Positions 11,588 to 24,683 are shown, counted from the first letter of the stretch. The stretch: 64,000 bases of DNA from Ustulina deusta (GCA_023159155.1 JAJNNX010000027.1:434001-498000), one strand, 5' to 3'. The notes: a model not told the origin generated them from the letters alone. Made by a program: numbers and translations.

Positions 11588-12917
11588 TCACATCTTTTTA
11601 CCTCTGGGTTTGGAAGAAGTGGTTATTAAGCCACTAGACCCGTCTCCTCCTTGTCCGACCTTCAATCCTGAACTCATTCGCGCAGCGGGAACGGCCATGT
11701 TGCCGCTACGAAAATGATTCGATGAAACATTACTAAGTGGAGCGCGCAGATTCATGGAGTTGCGTGGCGACCTTGGTGTTCCGACAACGAGGCCGGGAAT
11801 GGTGGACAAGCCGAGGCTCGTTGGGTCGCCGACCCGTTGCCGGTGAGTTGAGGGAGTGATAGGTATATCGCCTGTGTCTTTTCAGTGAAGGAACTTTTGT
11901 CAATACAACTTGGATTAAGAGTACTGACTTTGTGCCCCGAAAGTTCGCGGCCAATTGCCAAAGTGGGTGGGTATGTTAGCCTGGGGGTAGTGATATGTAC
12001 CTATGCCTGGTTTCTTCTCATGTCGAGCAGTTGATTGCCCGTAGAGTGTGTCACGAGACTGAAAGTAGGGCATTTCTTGAGACTCAGCTCCGTTACTATT
12101 GATCGACGGCACCTGTAGGCTCGACTCGACAGCATCTTCAGCGGCATCTTGGACCTGACCAAGCATTGCCTTCCTCTTCAACTTATCGTAAAGTTCTTGG
12201 GTTTGAAGAAGCTTCCTGTTTTTCTCTTTGCATGTCTGCAGCAGCTCTTCATACTTCTTGCGAAGTTCGTCTCTGTCAATCTCTGCGCCTACCACATGTT
12301 AGTAGTGGCTTGAGAGTAAAGGCCAATCGGCATTTTACTGTGAAGTTTATTATAGCAATTGGAAATTTCGGCGTTGGCCTCGTTGACGACCTTGTCGAGG
12401 TGGACATTGAGGTTGGAATACTTTTCTGTAAGTGTCTTCGACATATGCTGTTGAAAGATGCTAATTCGTCCTGTCAGTAGGTTTCCGGATCCTACACAAC
12501 CTGAGAAATGAAATACATTTCTTGAGTGACCTGGTAGGCCCAGAAGCTGAGGGCTCGACTTGCGCAGTCAATAATAACGTTGGGGCTTAGGCCGCTAAGA
12601 ACGCTTGTTTTATAGTCCTCGCTTGGCCTGAGGTTGGTGATGACGGCATCGTCAGGGTTGGTCAACAGTGTACCACAGGCTGGGCACGCCGTGGGCTGGT
12701 CACGTCTTTGGCTCGTCAATCCGAGGCGACTGGCACAATCACCACAGAATATATGACTATCGAAAAGGAACATTAGTAGTCCAGAGTCACCCGGAAAAGC
12801 CACAAAGACGGGTACACGGAATTCAGACGGCAGAAATTACTAGCACGTTGTCACGAGAGCGCGATCGCCAAGCTCTTTGCGACACTTGAGCACGTTGCAC
12901 TGTAGAGTATGCTCCAT
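11588..12917 (-). CDS. HEI10: HEI10/CCNB1IP1-type meiotic RING-finger protein
   Basis: Five exons on the minus strand: 12917-12841, 12756-12517, 12460-12339, 12288-11929 and 11871-11588. Joined they give 360 aa with all phases matching. Introns are 84, 56, 50 and 57 nt. The N terminus is a C3HC4 RING: Cys7, Cys12, Cys25, His27, Cys30, Cys33, then CPAC at 50-53. The family block follows (LRPSEDYKTSVLSGLSP, SRALSFWAYQVTQE), then a long coiled coil (SKTLTEKYSNLN, DELRKKYEELLQ) and a Ser/Gly-rich tail ending KPRGKKM. HEI10 proteins are SUMO/ubiquitin E3 ligases on the synaptonemal complex that designate crossover sites in meiosis. The first exon carries Cys7 to Cys25 and is far too short to stand out as an open frame. 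The fourth donor is the less common GTCAGT. Family call is firm; the exact ends of the last intron are likely rather than proven. Confidence 0.9.
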
Positions 12918-15900
12918 ATTCTCGAATAGAACGAGGTTTTTGATGTCTACAGGCCGTGGAGGCAGACACCTTACGAGGACCATGGTCCGAGGCTAGAAAT
13001 GTGGAATACGAGAGAGGCGGCAAAGAAGCCAAGGTAGCGTTGTTGAAGAAATGGAGGAGGCCGAAGGCGAGGATTAGATGGCGCACCAGGGATGTATGGA
13101 CTTAAGAGGAAGCAAGCAACAGCCCGCTTGCAAATGGACCGACTGCCTGTTGCTCCTTCCATTCACCTACTCGAAATATCGCGGCAAATTCCGCAACTAC
13201 GAGCACCTTCCATCTTCGAGTTGCGCTGCATCGCTGAGCATACAAGTCGGGCGGTTCATATTTGATACACCATGCGCAGTTGCTACCGGCAAATGCAGTG
13301 CTATAACAAGTATAAGTCAAGCACGCAGGGAGAGATAAAGCAACTTGAATGCATACAAGTAATGTGTACTAACAGGTTCCTCGTCTCCCTGTGAACATAG
13401 CCTCCATGCATACATAGTCTTCGCTGATTTCGTCGAAAACCCCAGTTTCCAAACAAAGGACCAACCTTTCTCATCATCCATCTTGGAACCTTGACAAGCA
13501 GTAAAGGATTCGCGTACGAACGTGTTCTGTTCGAATAGGAGAATATAACACATCTATTACATCGTGTTCTTACTCTAGTTACCAATATTCTGTGTCAATC
13601 GTCATTTTCCAAGGGAATGTTATCCTCGAACACACGGATACATCGTCGTCATCAGCTTCCCAGTATCGAGCGCTACGACTTGCCGCCAGCGGCTGTGACT
13701 ACCTTAGGTTAATCTCGATTTTAGCGCGGCCTCTCTGCCTTAGAAACAATGCATCGGAGTGACCTATCAAGATCATATGACCCTCATAAGTTTGCTTATA
13801 ATCACCACGTATTAGAGCCATAACAGATAGGTAGTAGCCCCTTACGAGAAAAAAGAGAATGGCCCATCGTCTTTGTACTGCCGAAACACACGGGGAGTAA
13901 GAGCAACAGACGTTTAGGCGGTGCCAAAGACCACTGACAAGCGCCGGAAAGGATGAAAAAAAAAACCAGGTCAAAGTCTGCGGTGTGTAAGGGGGGTATA
14001 ACATAATTTCGCCCTGAATCTCTAGATTGGGTAGTCCCCTATTACCGCAGTAGCCTTAACTATGACACGGATATCGCTAGGGCGGCCAACGCCCTTGGTC
14101 GCACTGAAAACTTGGGTATAGAGCCCCCCTGATTTCTATTCTGTGGTTGAGCAACCTTCAGGTGGCTGAGAGGAAACGGTTCCAAACTGACGAGGACAAT
14201 ATTGGTTGCGCACGCAAATCTAAACTTTGCCTGTTACGTTGTCTGGTCCTCGGCACCCTCGAAGCCAGAGCAACCTCATCGATGCTATACTGGGCTATTC
14301 GTATACGATGAGCCATATATTCGCATAAAACGTGACATTGAATCTGCTGGATGCAGAACTACGAATGCATTAACCATAATGCTACCTTGTCCCGCCGGCC
14401 AGCACTCTCTGGGGTTCTGTGGGAAGTCGAAAGAAAATCATCATCATTGGCAATACATGTCTGGTGGCACCCGCACTTTTCCTCTGTTGCGACAGCTATA
14501 CCGTCACCTGTGACGCTGAAATAGCACTGGCGACTCATTTTATATGAATGCCAGGGCTCGTCGGTGTTCTCAGCCGAAGCTGGATCATTTGTCAGTTGCT
14601 TAATTTTTTCAGATATGACCTAAATAAAGACGACAACGTAGCATTCAATTTCTTTCTCTTTCTCGTCATGGTGGTATCTAGCATCAGTGAAAATCATATC
14701 ATGTCTGGTTGACTAGTCTTGGCTGACATCCACAGGCGCCGGCAGTGACTTACATAGAAGCGAAGAGCCGGCTGGTCGGATTACTTGGCGAAAGGGTAGG
14801 GAGGACCTTACATACATACTAGTTGCGCACCGTGTCCAAGTGTTGCACAACAGCAGCTCATTGGTGGATGCTCGTACATAGTCGCCGTTAAAGGTACGCG
14901 TGTACACGTGTACAGCTATTTGAGGAGATTCTCTGATGAGAATGGGCGATAAATCATTCGACGTCGGCTCCGAACCGCGTCTTGGCGTGTCCCCCCCGCA
15001 TCCCAGACTAGACTAAATTGTCGGCCCAGGCAAGCACTGTTGTTGTATAGCCTTCAATATTGCACGGTACGAACGGTAGCGACCAGCGACAATATAGCCC
15101 AACGAATGGGCGGCCTTTTGAATAAGTCTGGAAGCCAAGGTCTGCTGATGGGGTCCTCGCCTGTCACCCCCTCAGATTTTCGAACCAAGATTTTTTGGAT
15201 TTTCCCCGCACGAGGACACATGCTGACAAGGGAGGTACCGGTATACCTATTGTACCTCTACTGCCTATGTGCACCAACTAGTACTACTAAGTTGGCACTA
15301 GTCTAGGTAGAGAGATGCATGGTCTTTAAAAACTGGGCTCGGCACGATATGGCAGGTCCACTCTTCGGAATGTAGTACCGGGCGGGGCCACGTGACACGT
15401 GCACCCAGACAGCACCCGGGCAGTCGCTAGGCATTCTTCCAGTGGGTCGTCTCTTTCGCCCGGGCCGAAAGTCCATAGTGCAACCGTCTGGCTTCCTGCC
15501 GGTTTGGGCGCGAGATTGAAGATCGTTCAATGCCTGAGCGTTCCTTTTATGATTACCTATCTCGATTCCGCCATTCCCATTCCCATGCACGGCAATGCAA
15601 GCAAGGGCGTTGTGGCGTCCGGTTGCCCTTGCACATGCAAACCATCCTCTTGTCCTACCCGTCCAAATGCTTGCGAATGGTTCGCCTAAATAAACACCGA
15701 CTGGGGAATCCTGGGCATCGTCAGGGGATGCTCGTTGTGCACGGCGCCGGCGTAGGAGTTTTCTTTGAAGTTTGCTTGGAGGTGGTTAATAACCCCCCAT
15801 GCGGCACTGTTGATCAAAGCGGGCTTCATCTAATCTGCGATGCACGATGGATAGGCGAAGCCTTGATTCCCAACAATAGGTAAGTGACACTTATCGCGAA

Positions 15901-17245
15901 CCGTTTTCTGCATAGAAACACTCAGAAACGAAGCTACGTTTGCAATTGTACCTCGCATCCTTGACGGGTAGGAGAAGAGGCGAATTGGTGAACGGCCATG
16001 GGTGCCCTACTTACAAACCCTTCACCTGCCAACGAGTCGAACGTCCTACCGTGGTGAACAAATAGCCCTCCTCAAAGCTGGCAATGTACCTCTCTAGTAC
16101 GGCCTAGTCTTAAGATATTCTCGAGATGTTCCATCTGTGTTGAAGTGGTGACAAGACTCATAGATGCGATTGGCCCATCAGGGATAGGGTGGCCCTTACA
16201 TTACCCCGCGAACGCTAGTCACCTTCATGCGTTCCTGATCATAAAGCACTGTTCCATTTTCATCAGGAACCCGATCCCGAGCCCAGATTTTCGGTCTCCG
16301 TCTACTTAGTGTCGGATGTGGAGCAGCGCTAGGCAAGAGTCTCGCGATGGGTGGTGAACAGAAGAATCAAGTGACCCACTGCTTCGGATCTGAGGTCCTT
16401 GGATGCCTAGAGACTTGCACTAAATATCATGACTTGAAAGGAGGCTTACTAACCCACGCCTTGCACCACCTCATCATCTCACCGCCCGCAAGGCCCTTCC
16501 ACTGAAGCACTGACCTGCCAAGCATAACACCAATGCGACACCAATGCGTAGCACAGAAGAAAGCGTCAGGGCATGGTTCCTAAAAAAGTTCTAGCACGAC
16601 CACCGATGGCACTCGCATTGAACTACAGAGGAAAGTAATTGGTGCTGGGCGGACACATGCATGAGCGTGCACTCCTACTCGTTTATTTCCATGGTCATGA
16701 GTCGTAGAAACTAAACGTTGCTTTAGACGCTATAAGTATGCAATTCCGCCTCAAGGCGAGGATTGGACGGGTCGATACGTTGCCGCCGGGCCGTTTCGTG
16801 CGAATAAACCTGGCCCCAGTCTGATCTGTCCTCGCCTGCCTTGACGCACTGACACATTTTATGGAGACTGATTCGTCAAGGCAGCGCTTACCGTAACTTC
16901 GGGAGGATTTGTCTATCATCGGAAAAGGAGGCATAGGCACAAAGAAAGCGCGTCGTGCTCAACTCAAAATCCTCATCGAAAGAGGCAGCCTTTTTTATTC
17001 ATACCTAGGTATCATCCCAGGCCTCCGTGCTCTCAAACTCCGTGTGCCTCTGGCTATATACCCGCCCAATTAAAGGACAATACAATATACAGATATGCCT
17101 CGATCCAGCAAGTAGGGTACAAATATATACAGATGGAATAAATGCGAGCCAATTCGAGACCCTCTTCTACTTTGCCGCCGCCGCCCCCTTTTCCCAGTCC
17201 CATATGATTTGTCGTCTGTCGTCATCATCGTCATGATAATCAGGA

Positions 17246-17270
17246 ACATGTCACCATAATGGTGACATGT
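17246..17270. repeat. 25-nt perfect palindrome in the regulator gene's 3' flank
   Basis: ACATGTCACCAT, one A, then ATGGTGACATGT: two exact 12-nt inverted halves. As RNA it can form a 10-bp stem with a 5-nt ATAAT loop. It lies about 195 nt past the stop codon of the minus-strand Zn2Cys6 gene, beyond an A-rich tract of the transcript. Confidence 0.8.
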
Positions 17271-17280
17271 CTGTCCACTT

Positions 17281-17325
17281 TCTTTCCTTTTTTTTTTTTT
17301 TTTTTTTCCTTCTTCTTCTTCTTCC
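17281..17325. repeat. poly-T plus CTT microsatellite
   Basis: Twenty T residues followed by CCTTCTTCTTCTTCTTCC. On the transcribed strand of the adjacent minus-strand gene this reads as a GAA/A-rich tract in the likely 3' untranslated region. Confidence 0.85.
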
Positions 17326-17465
17326 TCCCTGCGTTTCACACCCTAGTCCGTAGTCTCAGGAACCATACACACAGAGTAGTAGTCTCCACATATATACATG
17401 CACGAGGGTTCCCGACAAGGGACCCAGTAAAAAAATAAAACCAAAAAAAAAGGGAGGTAAGTTTC

Positions 17466-19996
17466 TTAGTGGACGAAGGAGAATGGCGTCGCGCCGTCCA
17501 TCCCGGCAGACACGGGCGCCGCGGGACTCAGCTGTAGACCGGGGTAGTTCCCGGTGTTGCCGGCGCCACCAAAGTGGTGCTGCTGGTGTTGCGCCCACTC
17601 CATCTCGTCGGTGCCGGCCCAGAGCATGCCATCGAAGTCCCACAGGCCATGCTGGTCCAGGATGCCCATCATGTCGTCGAAGCCGTCGGGGCCGAGCCCG
17701 ATGGGCGACATATGCAGGTCTGAGGCGTCTCCTCCCCCTCCTCCTCCTAGCGCGCCCAGGATGTTGCTGTCGTGGCCCGTGATGACCTGCAGATGCGGCG
17801 ATAGCGAAGATGTCTGTTGTTGCACGGCGGCGGCGGCGGCGCGCAGGCTTGGTTCCAGCTGGCGCGACGCCTCGTACATGCGCCAGATGACCTCGCGGGA
17901 CCGGCGCGCGGCGAGCGACCAGTCCTCCATGGCCTCCATCAGCTCGAGGATGGTCTCCGTCTGCTTCTGCCAGTCCGGGACGCGCGGGCTGTCCCACTGC
18001 CAGAAGATGGACACCAGCGGGATCATGGCCGCCTGGTAGAGGAACCAGACGGCGTTCCACCCGGACATCTGGTTGCGCGTCCACTCGCGCGCGATGTCCT
18101 CGATGGTCTGCTTCGCGAGGTCGCGGCAGGCCTCGATGGCCGCGATCTCGTGCTCGGCCGCGTGCGACGCCCCGCTCGACGCCAGGTTCAGCAGCACGGG
18201 CCGGTGCAGGAGCATCCGTAGGTTCTGGTACCGCCATTTCATGAGGCAGCGGGCGATGTACAGGGGCTCGGCGCAGGGGTCGCTCGTCCGTAGGAGCCAG
18301 GGTAGGCTGCTGTACCAGTTCACCAGCTGGCCGTCGAGGTTGCAGCGGTCCTCGGTGCGTAGGAGGGGCGAGATGGCCAGCATGTCTTGCACGGCCGTCG
18401 CGATCTTGCAGAACTTGATGTTCTCGACCAGAGGCAGGATTCCCGCGTGCTGAGCCGAGTCCCGGCCCGAGTTGAGACCGCTGTCTGGACATCGAACGTT
18501 GATGGCTGGGCCCCATCGCCCAAACGAAGGGCGGCCTAGTGTGGTCGTCGCGCAGGTATCTAGGTAGAATAAGCTCCACCATGTGCGTCTACGCGTCTCG
18601 GCGGCCGCGATATCACTGCAGTTTCCGATGGGCGCAGATGCTAAACTCTCCCGGTGGAGGCCGAGTGCGCTGGCCATCCTGATGGCAGCGCCAATTATGG
18701 CATTGGCCATGTTAGGCCGGTTGATGTAGTGTAGGTAGAAGCCGCCTATTAGAGCAAGAGCTTGGACTATCTCGATGTGGCTGCTTCCAAAGGAGTCCAT
18801 GGGTAGGTATTCCATGGCACGGCTGTAGTAATTCAGATGGTTGTAATCGTCGGATTTCATGGCAGCAATGCTGCCCATGGCAAATACCATGTTGAGTAGA
18901 GCGAGCCAAGGGGCGTCGAATCGCTGGCCCTCGAGGTAGTCTGCTCGGAATGATGCCTCGTCTAGCATGGGTGTGAGGACATGTACGCGCTTGAAGTACG
19001 CATCGATAAGGGTCTGGCCCTTCCACGACCAGGGGACTCGCTGCGGATCTTTCGCGTTCACGACTTTCTGTCTTAGTATGGGTAGATTGTGAGCCATTTC
19101 GACGCTGTTGAGCGGCGGTGTGAGGGAGTTTCTGAGGCCAGGTTGTACTTTGAGCATCACCATTAGCGCCGCTTTGATGGAGGAGGCACCCAGATATGAT
19201 GCTTGGCGATCGACCGAGAGGGAGAGTGCGTTCACATCGTCGGCTTCGGCAGGGATGTTGTCTCGTCCCCGACGCTCTTCGTCCCATTCCGAATCCCGGG
19301 ATGGTATTTGCTCGAGACCAGCTAGACCTTCGTCGGAACCACATAATGTGGGGGAGCCTGCGTCTACGGAGGCGGTCGAAGGATGTAATGGTGGCGAAGG
19401 AAGAGCAATAATGGTGTCGTTTGTCGGGCGGTCAAGAAGGTTGAGTAGTTCTTGGCGAGGCAGTGGCAATAGGGATTGGATCTCATGATTGGGAAATAAC
19501 CGTCTGAGAATAGACCGGCATTCCTCTAGAGATTGTGAAAGAGCCTCGAGTGTTCTACACAGCCCGCGTTAGGTCGAGTTCGTAACTCCTCTTATTGCTC
19601 GAGACAACTTACTTTCTAGACGGGATTACCCTTTGACGGTGCTTGTCATAGAAACACCGCTTAGGAGCCCGGCTGGAGAGGCATTGACCGCAAGGTTGTT
19701 GGCCATCGCAACGACTGAGGTTCTGTTAGTTTCCGGGTTTTTTTCTCTAGGCACGATATCAACCCTACATTTTTCTCCGTTTGCATTCAGCACATGCGTG
19801 CGGTGTGGTAATTCGTTTGGCGGTGCCGCCACCATGAGCTTTGGCGTTCTCGCCAGACTCTGAGGATTGCTTTCGAGGCGTCACACCTTGGACTGTTGAT
19901 GGTCAGAAGAAAGGTCATATCTTCGACGTCCAGATGTAACAGCTTACAGGTGTGGAACATCCCACCTTGAGTGGGAACTGGAATGCTTGGCGCCAT
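17466..19996 (-). CDS. Zn2Cys6 transcription factor with fungal-specific regulatory domain
   Basis: Four exons: 19996-19948, 19892-19769, 19714-19613 and 19554-17466. They splice to 787 aa with all phases matching; introns are 55, 54 and 58 nt. The binuclear zinc cluster is Cys50, Cys53, Cys60, Cys66, Cys69, Cys78 (CAECKRRKIRCDGQQPCGQC, then KRC), split between exons 2 and 3. A linker and dimerisation helix follow (LEALSQSLEECRSILRRLFP). The middle homology region begins near residue 275 (YFKRVHVLTPMLDE) and includes the usual small-residue, membrane-like helices (AIRMASALGLHRES). The tail is Gln/Gly/Met-rich and acidic (GFDDMMGILDQHG), as expected of an activation domain. The target pathway cannot be read from sequence; no biosynthetic or catabolic genes are adjacent. 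The last large exon alone would give a protein with no DNA-binding domain. Confidence 0.92.
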
Positions 19997-22900
19997 GTTA
20001 TCGTTTAGTGTCGTTGTCTTCCCGAGACTAACAGAGACAGGTAAGACTTAGAACAAATATATGTTCGGAAGCACAAGACTGGACAGCGTCGGTAAGCCTG
20101 CCCTAATGTTGCCTTGATAGGCTCTTCGCCAATATGACATGAGTCTATCGTGAGATAGGCTCGATCGACGCCCGTCATAGCGAGTGACGACCAACATTTA
20201 TATATATGATATTGTATGCAGCAGTACATTGTGGGGAGCATGGAGAATACTGTATAGAGATGAAAGGGTGTTAGTACCTAGCCAGAGTGTGGAGTTACCC
20301 CCCCTGTCCGCATCGAACTTGGTCAGGAACAACAAGTCACCAAGTATATCTGGCGGTATGCAGGACCGCATATACCCCCCTTTAGCGCAGACTAATACAA
20401 CATGACATGTCAGGGAGACCGCAGAGGCAAAAACAGAACGTGCTATATACCACGTTATTTTCATCTATGGCACAAGATGGGGCGGGTGGGAATCACAAGC
20501 AGGTGGAGGTCAATGCCGCTTGGTCTCTAGTGTAGATGAGCGAGTGATAGGCTCACTGACAGACATGATCATGACCTTGATGCCTGCAAAGCGGGACTTG
20601 AAATAAAAAAAATAACCTAGGCGAGGCCTGCCGGCCGTCTAGTCCGGTTTGGAGTATAGGAGACATCAGTTGAGAACGGGGCAAATACCCATGTTTAACT
20701 AACCCGAGTTGGCCATCATGTCAGAAATCATGTCTTTCGACTCATCTAAACAAGACATCGACGCGATTCACACGAAATGAGGCTGATGAATATGATAAAC
20801 GAGATTCGAGGGCCGCTGTCTCATCAGATGAATAGTGTACACTAAGACAATTAGCGTCATCAAGCCTGCCACAGATTTTCGGTTGGTTCGGCGCGCCAAA
20901 GCAGCGGGTATGATCCAATACAAGCCAAGCTCGAAGATGCAGATGAGACGATAGACAGAACGGCTAATAGGTAGCAGACATGGCGAGTAAGTATCACTAA
21001 AGTTGGACAAAAGACCTGAGGATAGGATATGGTATAGTGTAGGTTAATGGTCACATCGGGCCTCTGAAAATGCCCGTCGTTTTTTGATACGCTCCCACTC
21101 AGCTCTTGGAGGAGTGGCATAGGTAGTTAACACTTTCGATGCCCCCCATGTCAAGATTCCCGTTTGGTCCACTACTCCACTTGCTGGCGCTAGGTACGGC
21201 CTATGCGCCCTACAGAAGTGGCAGGTAGTGCAAGGGCAGTAGAGACAAGGGCGGTAGAGACTGCGATGGTGAAGCTTAATCACGGCGAGGGGGAACCGAT
21301 TTGGAGATGGGCCACCTGCTTGCGTATGTTGGAAGATCTCGGCGCCACATCACTGGTTGGGTGGAGGAGTTTCCCGCCACCCCCCCTGCTACGCAAGGTT
21401 AGGTGGCTCCAGCGTTAAGGGACGGAAAATGATGCACGGTCGAGCACCACGATCTTCCGGCCAACAATTCCAACTTGCCGTTAGAGGGTTACAACGAACC
21501 GCACCAAAACCATCGCTCTTAGCCTAGCGCCTCAGCGTTTTCCCGATCGCGCATTGAACTGCCCGGGTCTTGGTGATATAACCAGCACACTCAGCAAAGG
21601 AGGCGCTGGGACAACATATCTCACAACGAGACACGTCCAATGTCCAGTCGTCAAGGCAAAGAGAAAGGGAGCGGAATGAACCTTGTATACGCGGGCCGGT
21701 AATACTATGGGGTTCACGCCGTTCTAGCCCACTCATTGCCGTGATTTAATATCTGGAACGTAGTATGTGCAAAACTAGCGGTCGCTCAGTGTTGTGCATG
21801 TAGTGCATGCGGTGTCTCTTAATGATACTAGGTATATCAATCGTGAACTCTGGGCTATAGCCTATAGCATAGCATTGCTTAGCTGAAATCTTGGAAGTGG
21901 TGAAATGTAGACTGGTCAGCTATTTCTTGGCAGCCACTGCTAAGCCCATCTCCTCATCTACTTGAGTGCCTGGCTCTTGATTATTTCAACCTCAGTCGTA
22001 CAGGATCGCTCATCATCACAAGGACTTGGCAAATTGGCGCGTCCGTTAAGGTGGTGACTTGTTAAACTGATCTCTCCTATACTGGGTAGGCATGAAGTAC
22101 TACGCCCTAACAGCGCGTCTTGAAGAAGAATGCACTCTAATGCAGAAAGCGCTGCAGCTGTACTCAACCGGATGTCTTAGCCAACTCGAGAGACATGTTG
22201 ATCAGGCTCAAAGAGGAGATGGTGACCGAAACAGGAATATTTGTGGCTGTGGTGCCTGAAGGACTACCTACAGTCGTTTGGATAACCAGCTTTCCTTGTT
22301 CATCTGCGCCGGTAAAGCGGATCTGCGGCGCTTGCGGTAACCTCTTGTCATCAACCGCGACGAGGATGCAACCTGCCCAGCAGCTTCCAATGAGAAAGAA
22401 GATCCTCGGGCCCTGAGGAATTCGATCCGGATCAACCGTGAGCCCCAGCTCACGATCCGTGGCTCTCGGCTCAGTCCCTACACATCCCCTCTGCTCTCCC
22501 ACCTTCACCTCCAGTCAGGGGCGCCAAGCCTACCCCACACTCCATGCATCTCGAGTGTGTGTTGTAGTAGCACAGAAACCTGGAGTGCAGTCATATTTCA
22601 ACACACCAGGTGACACGCCTACTATAAACCTTACCCTGTGTTTCGTTCGCCTAAGCATCTAGACTAGACGACACGTGAAATGCATTCGCCACACAGTATT
22701 CGCTTAGCGAGGTGAGGCCGAAGGAAACCGAACTTGTCGTTGCCTGGCCGGAGGGGGAGCCGAGCATCTAGCAGACTGACTGCACAAGTTGCCTCACATG
22801 TCTGTGCGTGAACAGCTTATATTAGATGCTATTCTTGTCTCCCGGACATGCAGGACAGGCCTATTTGGCGGGTTCCCGAGCCGTTAGGGTAGAAGAACCT

Positions 22901-24683
22901 CGGGTGCGTGACTACATTTGTGCAGATAGTCTATTAGAGGTAGGGACGATATTGCGACTATTGATTTTAAGACAGCTGATGGTAAACTACCTACTTATAT
23001 CGATTCTGTTAGCGAACCGGCCAAGGGAAGATAACAAATGACGATCGACGGGTGTAGTTGCCACGATCATCAACAAGAAGGGTGTAAAAGAATTTGCATC
23101 CTTACTGCCTGACGAGATAGCTAGATGCGGTTCTCAGCCTTGGCCCGTCTAAGCAGTGTGATATCCATGCTTCAACTAAGTGAGGCTACTAGAGAATACT
23201 GACCTTCTTTAAGGGAGTTCATCGTCATGTTTTAGAGTTTGGCTCATTTGGTAGTCGAAGTTCCAGCTAGTGACAAGTAGCACACGGTTCCCATCTACAT
23301 TGAATTCGTTTAGGTAGACCCCGTGCGTCACTAGGCAACAAGAAGTGCCCTGATACACGGGAATAGGTAATGGTACTTAGGCGGCGAGCCGGATGCGCAT
23401 AGAGCAGCGTTAGCTACCATTGCCATCGAAGACTGGCCGAGTATCGTCCAGACTCGCGGGGAAGTCAACATAATCCAATCAGAGATGACTTAACATGTGG
23501 CGATAATACGCCGTATATTAATACATGTTGCTCGTATTGGGGGATGCTCGTCCAGATAGGAGGAGGGTTGCATCTTGAGATGGGCATCTCCACTCAACTC
23601 GGTCTTCAAAGAGATCCAATCGTGTTCACCTCGAGCCTATTCGTCCATCTTCGAAGTCACTGATTCATCAAGAACCCTTGTAGTTCAGCTGATCTTCCCC
23701 AGATTGTTTTGTCAACCTAGCGATAGCATCCACCTGACTTAATTTATAGACGCGGGATAATTTGCGAAGGTGAACGAACAAGCGGTCACAATCGGCACAC
23801 GGGAAACTCGCCGATATCCAAAGCTGTAGACCAACGAATTGGTAAATTCTAGGATAATTGCTATGATATTCACAAAGTGTGATAGTTCCCTGATCCATGG
23901 TTCTTGGTTGGCTACTATGCCGTCAGGTTGAAAATCTTGGACTGGGGGCATTCGGAGTAAGAGCTAGGCGGTTTATCGAATGTCCTTAGCCGGATTCGCT
24001 GTTATCAGGAAAGCTAGCTTCGCAGGATTATAGATATTGAGTTGTTTCATCATCAGCCAACCACAGAAGATTCCTCGAGAGGCGGCCAGCTGTACCTAAT
24101 AGAAAATCTTGGAGGAAATGATACAACGATTCGCTCAGGGCGATAAGATAGAGGCATGGGGCAAAACTTGTAGACTCGTGTGCTTGGATTTCTGTCCACT
24201 TCGTTCTTGGTATTGCTCTACCTACACAGGCAGCAATGACCTCATGGCCGGCTGAACTCCGACAGCTACGAGCCCTACCGTCGTTTCTCTTGAGCTGGAA
24301 ACGAGAGCTGCATGGCCAGTATACAATGTACTCCAGATCTCACTGTCACGCACCGTTATCCCACCGACTGGATGGCATTCTGGGACAGCCATCTGTACTG
24401 CAAACTGAAGCCCGTCGGCGCTTGAGTCCTCTGGGGGGGTAGCTAGTGTATCTGCAGAGCGTGGTGTTATTGTAAGGGCCTGCGGTCCGATAAATACCCC
24501 TGGCCCTCTCGTTCCTGGGGTCGAGGTTACGACCGTATTGTATCATCGTATCCACCAAGTATCCAACTTCAGGTAAGTCTCCACAACTCCTACTTGGCTA
24601 AACCCGGATCTTCAATGCGAACTCCGGGCGTTTCGCCTACGAGATGGCTCTAATTTTGCTGCGAGGTTATTCAAGACCCACAA
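19997..24683. other. 4.7-kb spacer, no supported gene
   Basis: Contains the regulator's promoter at its left end and the 3' flank of ULA1 at its right. A 114-codon minus-strand frame at 22164-22508 has coding-like third positions but no recognised family. A hydrophobic minus-strand frame at 20768-21010 reads like part of a membrane protein (FELGLYWIIPAALARR). Both may be relics. No transposon ends or repeats were identified. Confidence 0.45.

Larger units (their letters stand above)
12918..17465. other. 4.5-kb spacer, no gene seen
   Basis: Several open frames of 70-117 codons exist on both strands (for example 13699-14004 minus, 14202-14513 plus, 15399-15883 plus). They overlap one another, lack domain features and look like chance frames. 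The right end holds a 25-nt palindrome (17246-17270) and a long T/pyrimidine tract (17281-17325), both in the 3' flank of the Zn2Cys6 gene. Nothing coding can be supported. Confidence 0.5.

Noticed and set aside
15399..15883. Two overlapping plus-strand frames of 96 and 117 codons.
   Set aside because: No domain, poor coding composition and a competing minus-strand frame over the same DNA.
17356..18582. A 408-codon minus-strand frame overlapping the Zn2Cys6 gene.
   Set aside because: It is the out-of-frame shadow of a G+C-rich coding exon: composition is Arg/Pro/Ala-rich without domain features, while the other frame carries a clear regulator.
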